The translations under genes were made by a program, and so were the position numbers. A model generated the notes under the pieces. That model had not been told where the DNA came from. It worked only from the letters and a program-made list of their open reading frames with translations, and made no database searches. Below, in pieces: positions 53,397-55,398 of a stretch of 55,398 nucleotides of DNA. Origin of the DNA: an uncultured Tateyamaria sp. (lineage in GTDB: Bacteria; Pseudomonadota; Alphaproteobacteria; Rhodobacterales; Rhodobacteraceae); NCBI GenBank assembly GCA_947501275.1, contig CANMVD010000013.1:1-55398 (forward strand), read 5' to 3'. Each line of letters opens with the position of its first letter. Within the stretch, counting starts at the first letter, position 1.

Positions 53397-54050
53397 CTAG
53401 TAGAGACGGGTGCGGTAGCTTTCCTCGAGGTCCTCGTCGAGCTTGGCCATCTCGTTTGGATCGTCCGGCGCACCCGAGGTTTGATCCAGTACGATTTTCA
53501 TCAGCGATGGCATGTCCTTGCGGTTCTGCCGGTGCTCTGGGTCCCAGAGTTTGGCGCGGCGGAACGCCTTGGCGCAGTGAATGAACATTTCGGTGACGGT
53601 GACGACGATGGCCGTGCCGGGCGCCTTGCCATTGATCGCCATGCCCGCAAGCAGATCCGGATCGCATGTGATTTCTGCCTGCCCGTTGATCCGCATCGTT
53701 TCGTCGTAGCCCGGTATCATGAACAGCAGGCTGACCGACGGGTTGGTGATGATGTTGGCCTGCGTGTCGAGCCGGTTGTTGCCGCGCCTGTCGGGGATGG
53801 CGAGTGTTTTGTCATCAAGGATGTGCACAAATCCGGGTGGATCCCCGCGCGGGCTGACATCGGCAGTGCCGTCTGCGTCTTGCGTTCCGATGCACAGGAA
53901 TGGCGCACGCGAGATAAAGTCGCGCGCATGTACGTCCAGATGATCGAGGCATTTTACCACGGCAATCGGGTGCGTCGGCGGAAACTTGGCGCGCAGGTCT
54001 GCAACGCTGGTAATGACATGTTCGGGATTGAGCAGCGGATTGATGGGCAT
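53397..54050 (-). CDS. Pyridoxamine 5'-phosphate oxidase-like flavoprotein
   Basis: A 217-residue FMN-binding split-barrel protein (PPOX family, close to the MSMEG_1061 type by pattern). Start ATG 54050 has AAGGA eight bases upstream; the frame goes on to 54107 without similarity. Key segments are FISRAPFLCIGTQDADGTAD, SPRGDPPGFV, IPDRRGNNRLDTQANIITNP and MFIHCAKAFRRAKLWDP. Likely a flavin-dependent reductase or oxidase of unknown substrate. Convergent with the VOC gene. Confidence 0.88.
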   Translation of the reverse strand: MPINPLLNPEHVITSVADLRAKFPPTHPIAVVKCLDHLDVHARDFISRAPFLCIGTQDADGTADVSPRGDPPGFVHILDDKTLAIPDRRGNNRLDTQANIITNPSVSLLFMIPGYDETMRINGQAEITCDPDLLAGMAINGKAPGTAIVVTVTEMFIHCAKAFRRAKLWDPEHRQNRKDMPSLMKIVLDQTSGAPDDPNEMAKLDEDLEESYRTRLY

Positions 54051-54159
54051 ACCGTAGTCCTTGTGGGTTTCAGGGCGCACGGTAGCGGCGTTTTTGCCCC
54101 GTGTCACGGACTGGATGGGGCAGGGTATGTAGTGGCCTTATGCTTCTTAAGACATTGTT

Positions 54160-54951
54160 TTAATTGAGTAAATTGCTATATTGGTCAATGATGCGTGACA
54201 TGTCACCGCTGTTGCGCATTTCCTTGATTGCGGCTGAGTAGGCCTGCGCGACATCGCTTGGAAAATCGGGCCCTGCAACAAGATAGATGGGCAACTCGTG
54301 AATGACGTCTCCAAAGACGGGATCGGGTTTTAGTTTGCGGGATTTCCAGGTTTTTTCGATCAGTCGTTCCGTCAAAAACCATGCATCGACACGCCCTGCG
54401 GCGAGCATTTGTGCGCTTGAGACGGGATCATTTGTAACGAAAAGGTTGGTGAATCCCTTGTCTTTCAGGAACCGTTCAGTCGAGGAGCCGCGTTCTACCG
54501 CGATCAGGTTCAGTTTCCGCGCAGTGGTGAGATCATGCACCTGCGCGCGCGTTGTAACGAATTTCATGCGCGCGGTCTGGATCAGCGCGACCCATTGGAA
54601 ATCCGCTTCGCGCTCTTCGTTGCGGAACAGTGCGGGCATCAGCGTATCGTCGCGTGTTTTTGTTTCAAGCATGGCCCGTTGGAAGGGGAGGAAGCGCACA
54701 TCAATCTGCCGCCCGGCGATCAGTGCGGCCTGTTCCAGAATTTCGATGGCGAGGCCGGGCGCGCTGCCGTTGAATTCGTCCATCAAGGGGGGGTAGTGCG
54801 CGGCCACGATCCGGTCCTTGGGCCCATCCCTGGTGGTGTCGGACGTTTGGGTCATTGCGGGCGCAGACCAGATCAGGACAACCGCTGTTATTGCGGCGAT
54901 CACCCGACACAGCCGCATCGTGACGTTGGCAGAAGCAGTGAGCGACGACAT
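54160..54951 (-). CDS. Orphan periplasmic solute-binding protein (SBP_bac_3-like)
   Basis: A 263-residue exported protein from ATG 54951 (AAAGGG eight bases upstream). The signal region contains VIAAITAVVLIWSAPAM. The body resembles amino-acid type solute-binding proteins: YPPLMDEFNGSAPGLAIEIL, RQIDVRFLPFQRAM and AGRVDAWFLTERLIEKTW. No permease or ATPase gene is near, so it is probably an orphan binding protein or sensor domain protein rather than a working transporter on its own. It is divergent from vgrG once the contig is closed. Confidence 0.82.
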   Translation of the reverse strand: MSSLTASANVTMRLCRVIAAITAVVLIWSAPAMTQTSDTTRDGPKDRIVAAHYPPLMDEFNGSAPGLAIEILEQAALIAGRQIDVRFLPFQRAMLETKTRDDTLMPALFRNEEREADFQWVALIQTARMKFVTTRAQVHDLTTARKLNLIAVERGSSTERFLKDKGFTNLFVTNDPVSSAQMLAAGRVDAWFLTERLIEKTWKSRKLKPDPVFGDVIHELPIYLVAGPDFPSDVAQAYSAAIKEMRNSGDMSRIIDQYSNLLN

Positions 54952-55321
54952 GTAACGGCCCTTTCTTAGGTTTGTACCAGCGGTTGGGTGCCTGTTATGG
55001 TAACCGTGAGTTGAATAATGATTGCCCGTTTGTAAATTTTGGATCAACAAATGATTAACTCAGAGCCGGGATTTTCTCGCATTTATGCTAAATTTTGTGG
55101 GTTGAATGATCATTGGTTGGGATTGCCTGCCGTTTTTGGTCCAAATCCGGGTTCCTGTTTCCGGACTGGCGACAAATTGCCGACCTGCGGCTCATTCGCC
55201 ATAGGTTGCCGCCAAACGTAGGGAATTCCTGCCTTTTGTTTCTGAAATGCTCGTGCGACCTTTGTTTCGTGTAATGATCTGATATGTCTGTGACTTGCGG
55301 GAGCCCATGTCTCGCGAGATG
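54952..55321. promoter_or_regulatory. Upstream region of vgrG and of the solute-binding protein gene
   Basis: A 370-base divergent gap. The part at 55005-55120 is AT-rich with several TTGA and TAAATT elements. When the circle is closed this is the leader of the vgrG-DUF4123-cargo-PAAR operon, ending in the T10 tract. I see candidate promoter-like AT stretches but no pair I would name, and no gene; two short frames on the minus strand lack ribosome sites. Confidence 0.4.
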
Positions 55322-55398
55322 TTTTTTTTTTGGAGCCCTTTCCATGAATGCCCCTATGAGCCAAGCCGACCGTCGTGGCACGCTGACCACGGTGTTGG
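55322..55398. repeat. 77-bp terminal direct repeat, right copy
   Basis: Identical to 1-77. It includes the T10 tract, the GGAG site and the first 18 codons of vgrG (from 55344). It is the same physical sequence as the left end and not a second vgrG gene. Confidence 0.95.

Noticed and set aside
55322..55398. Terminal repeat as a phage or linear-plasmid end, or a second vgrG
   Set aside because: The match is exact, cuts through a gene, and a plasmid origin with partition genes is present; assembly overlap of a circle is simpler.

Overview
This window is a complete circular replicon, most likely a plasmid of an alphaproteobacterium of the Rhodobacteraceae (roseobacter) type. The first 77 bases are repeated exactly as the last 77 (1-77 = 55322-55398), so the contig closes on itself to give a circle of 55,321 bp, and the vgrG gene at the left edge continues directly from the region at the right edge. 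An iteron-type origin, a Rep_3-like initiator and a parAB pair lie at 48.7-52.9 kb. The host assignment is an inference from gene content, the high G+C and the type of T6SS; there is no rRNA or other marker gene.

Almost all of the cargo is one type VI secretion system (T6SS) and its accessories. Layout: (1) 0-5.9 kb, plus strand: vgrG, a DUF4123 adaptor, a large unrecognised cargo protein, a signal-peptide protein and a PAAR tip protein. (2) 6.0-11.7 kb, minus strand: a giant repeat-rich autotransporter adhesin. (3) 12.1-22.7 kb, plus strand: tssK-tssL-tssM-tagF-pppA-ppkA, the membrane complex plus the threonine-phosphorylation switch. (4) 22.7-31.6 kb: an Lrp-type regulator, a DUF6356 protein, an ExbB/ExbD/ExbD/TonB-like operon with a small secreted protein, three small secreted proteins of unknown role, and a large M23 endopeptidase/lytic transglycosylase fusion. 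(5) 31.6-44.6 kb, minus strand: DUF6931 protein, fha (tagH), tssA, tssB, tssC, hcp, tssE, tssF, tssG, clpV. (6) 44.9-48.7 kb, plus strand: a second, diverged copy of the DUF4123-cargo-signal-peptide protein triad. (7) 48.7-55.3 kb: replication, partition and three unrelated small metabolic genes.

The core T6SS is complete (TssA-I, K, L, M) except for the lipoprotein TssJ, as in the Agrobacterium-type (i5) systems. Control appears to be post-translational: kinase PpkA, phosphatase PppA, the FHA protein and TagF are all present, and both PpkA and TssL carry arrays of short Thr motifs suited to FHA binding. 

The two most novel things I see are: (a) the duplicated adaptor-cargo-periplasmic protein triad, whose 550-566 aa cargo proteins share an unusual Cys/His motif and have no function I can recognise (candidate new effector/immunity family); and (b) the ExbB-ExbD-ExbD-TonB-like operon, whose TonB-like protein shares its periplasmic C-terminal domain, including two Cys with identical 51-residue spacing, with the periplasmic domain of the PpkA kinase. 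This suggests a proton-motive-force-driven envelope sensor wired to T6SS activation.
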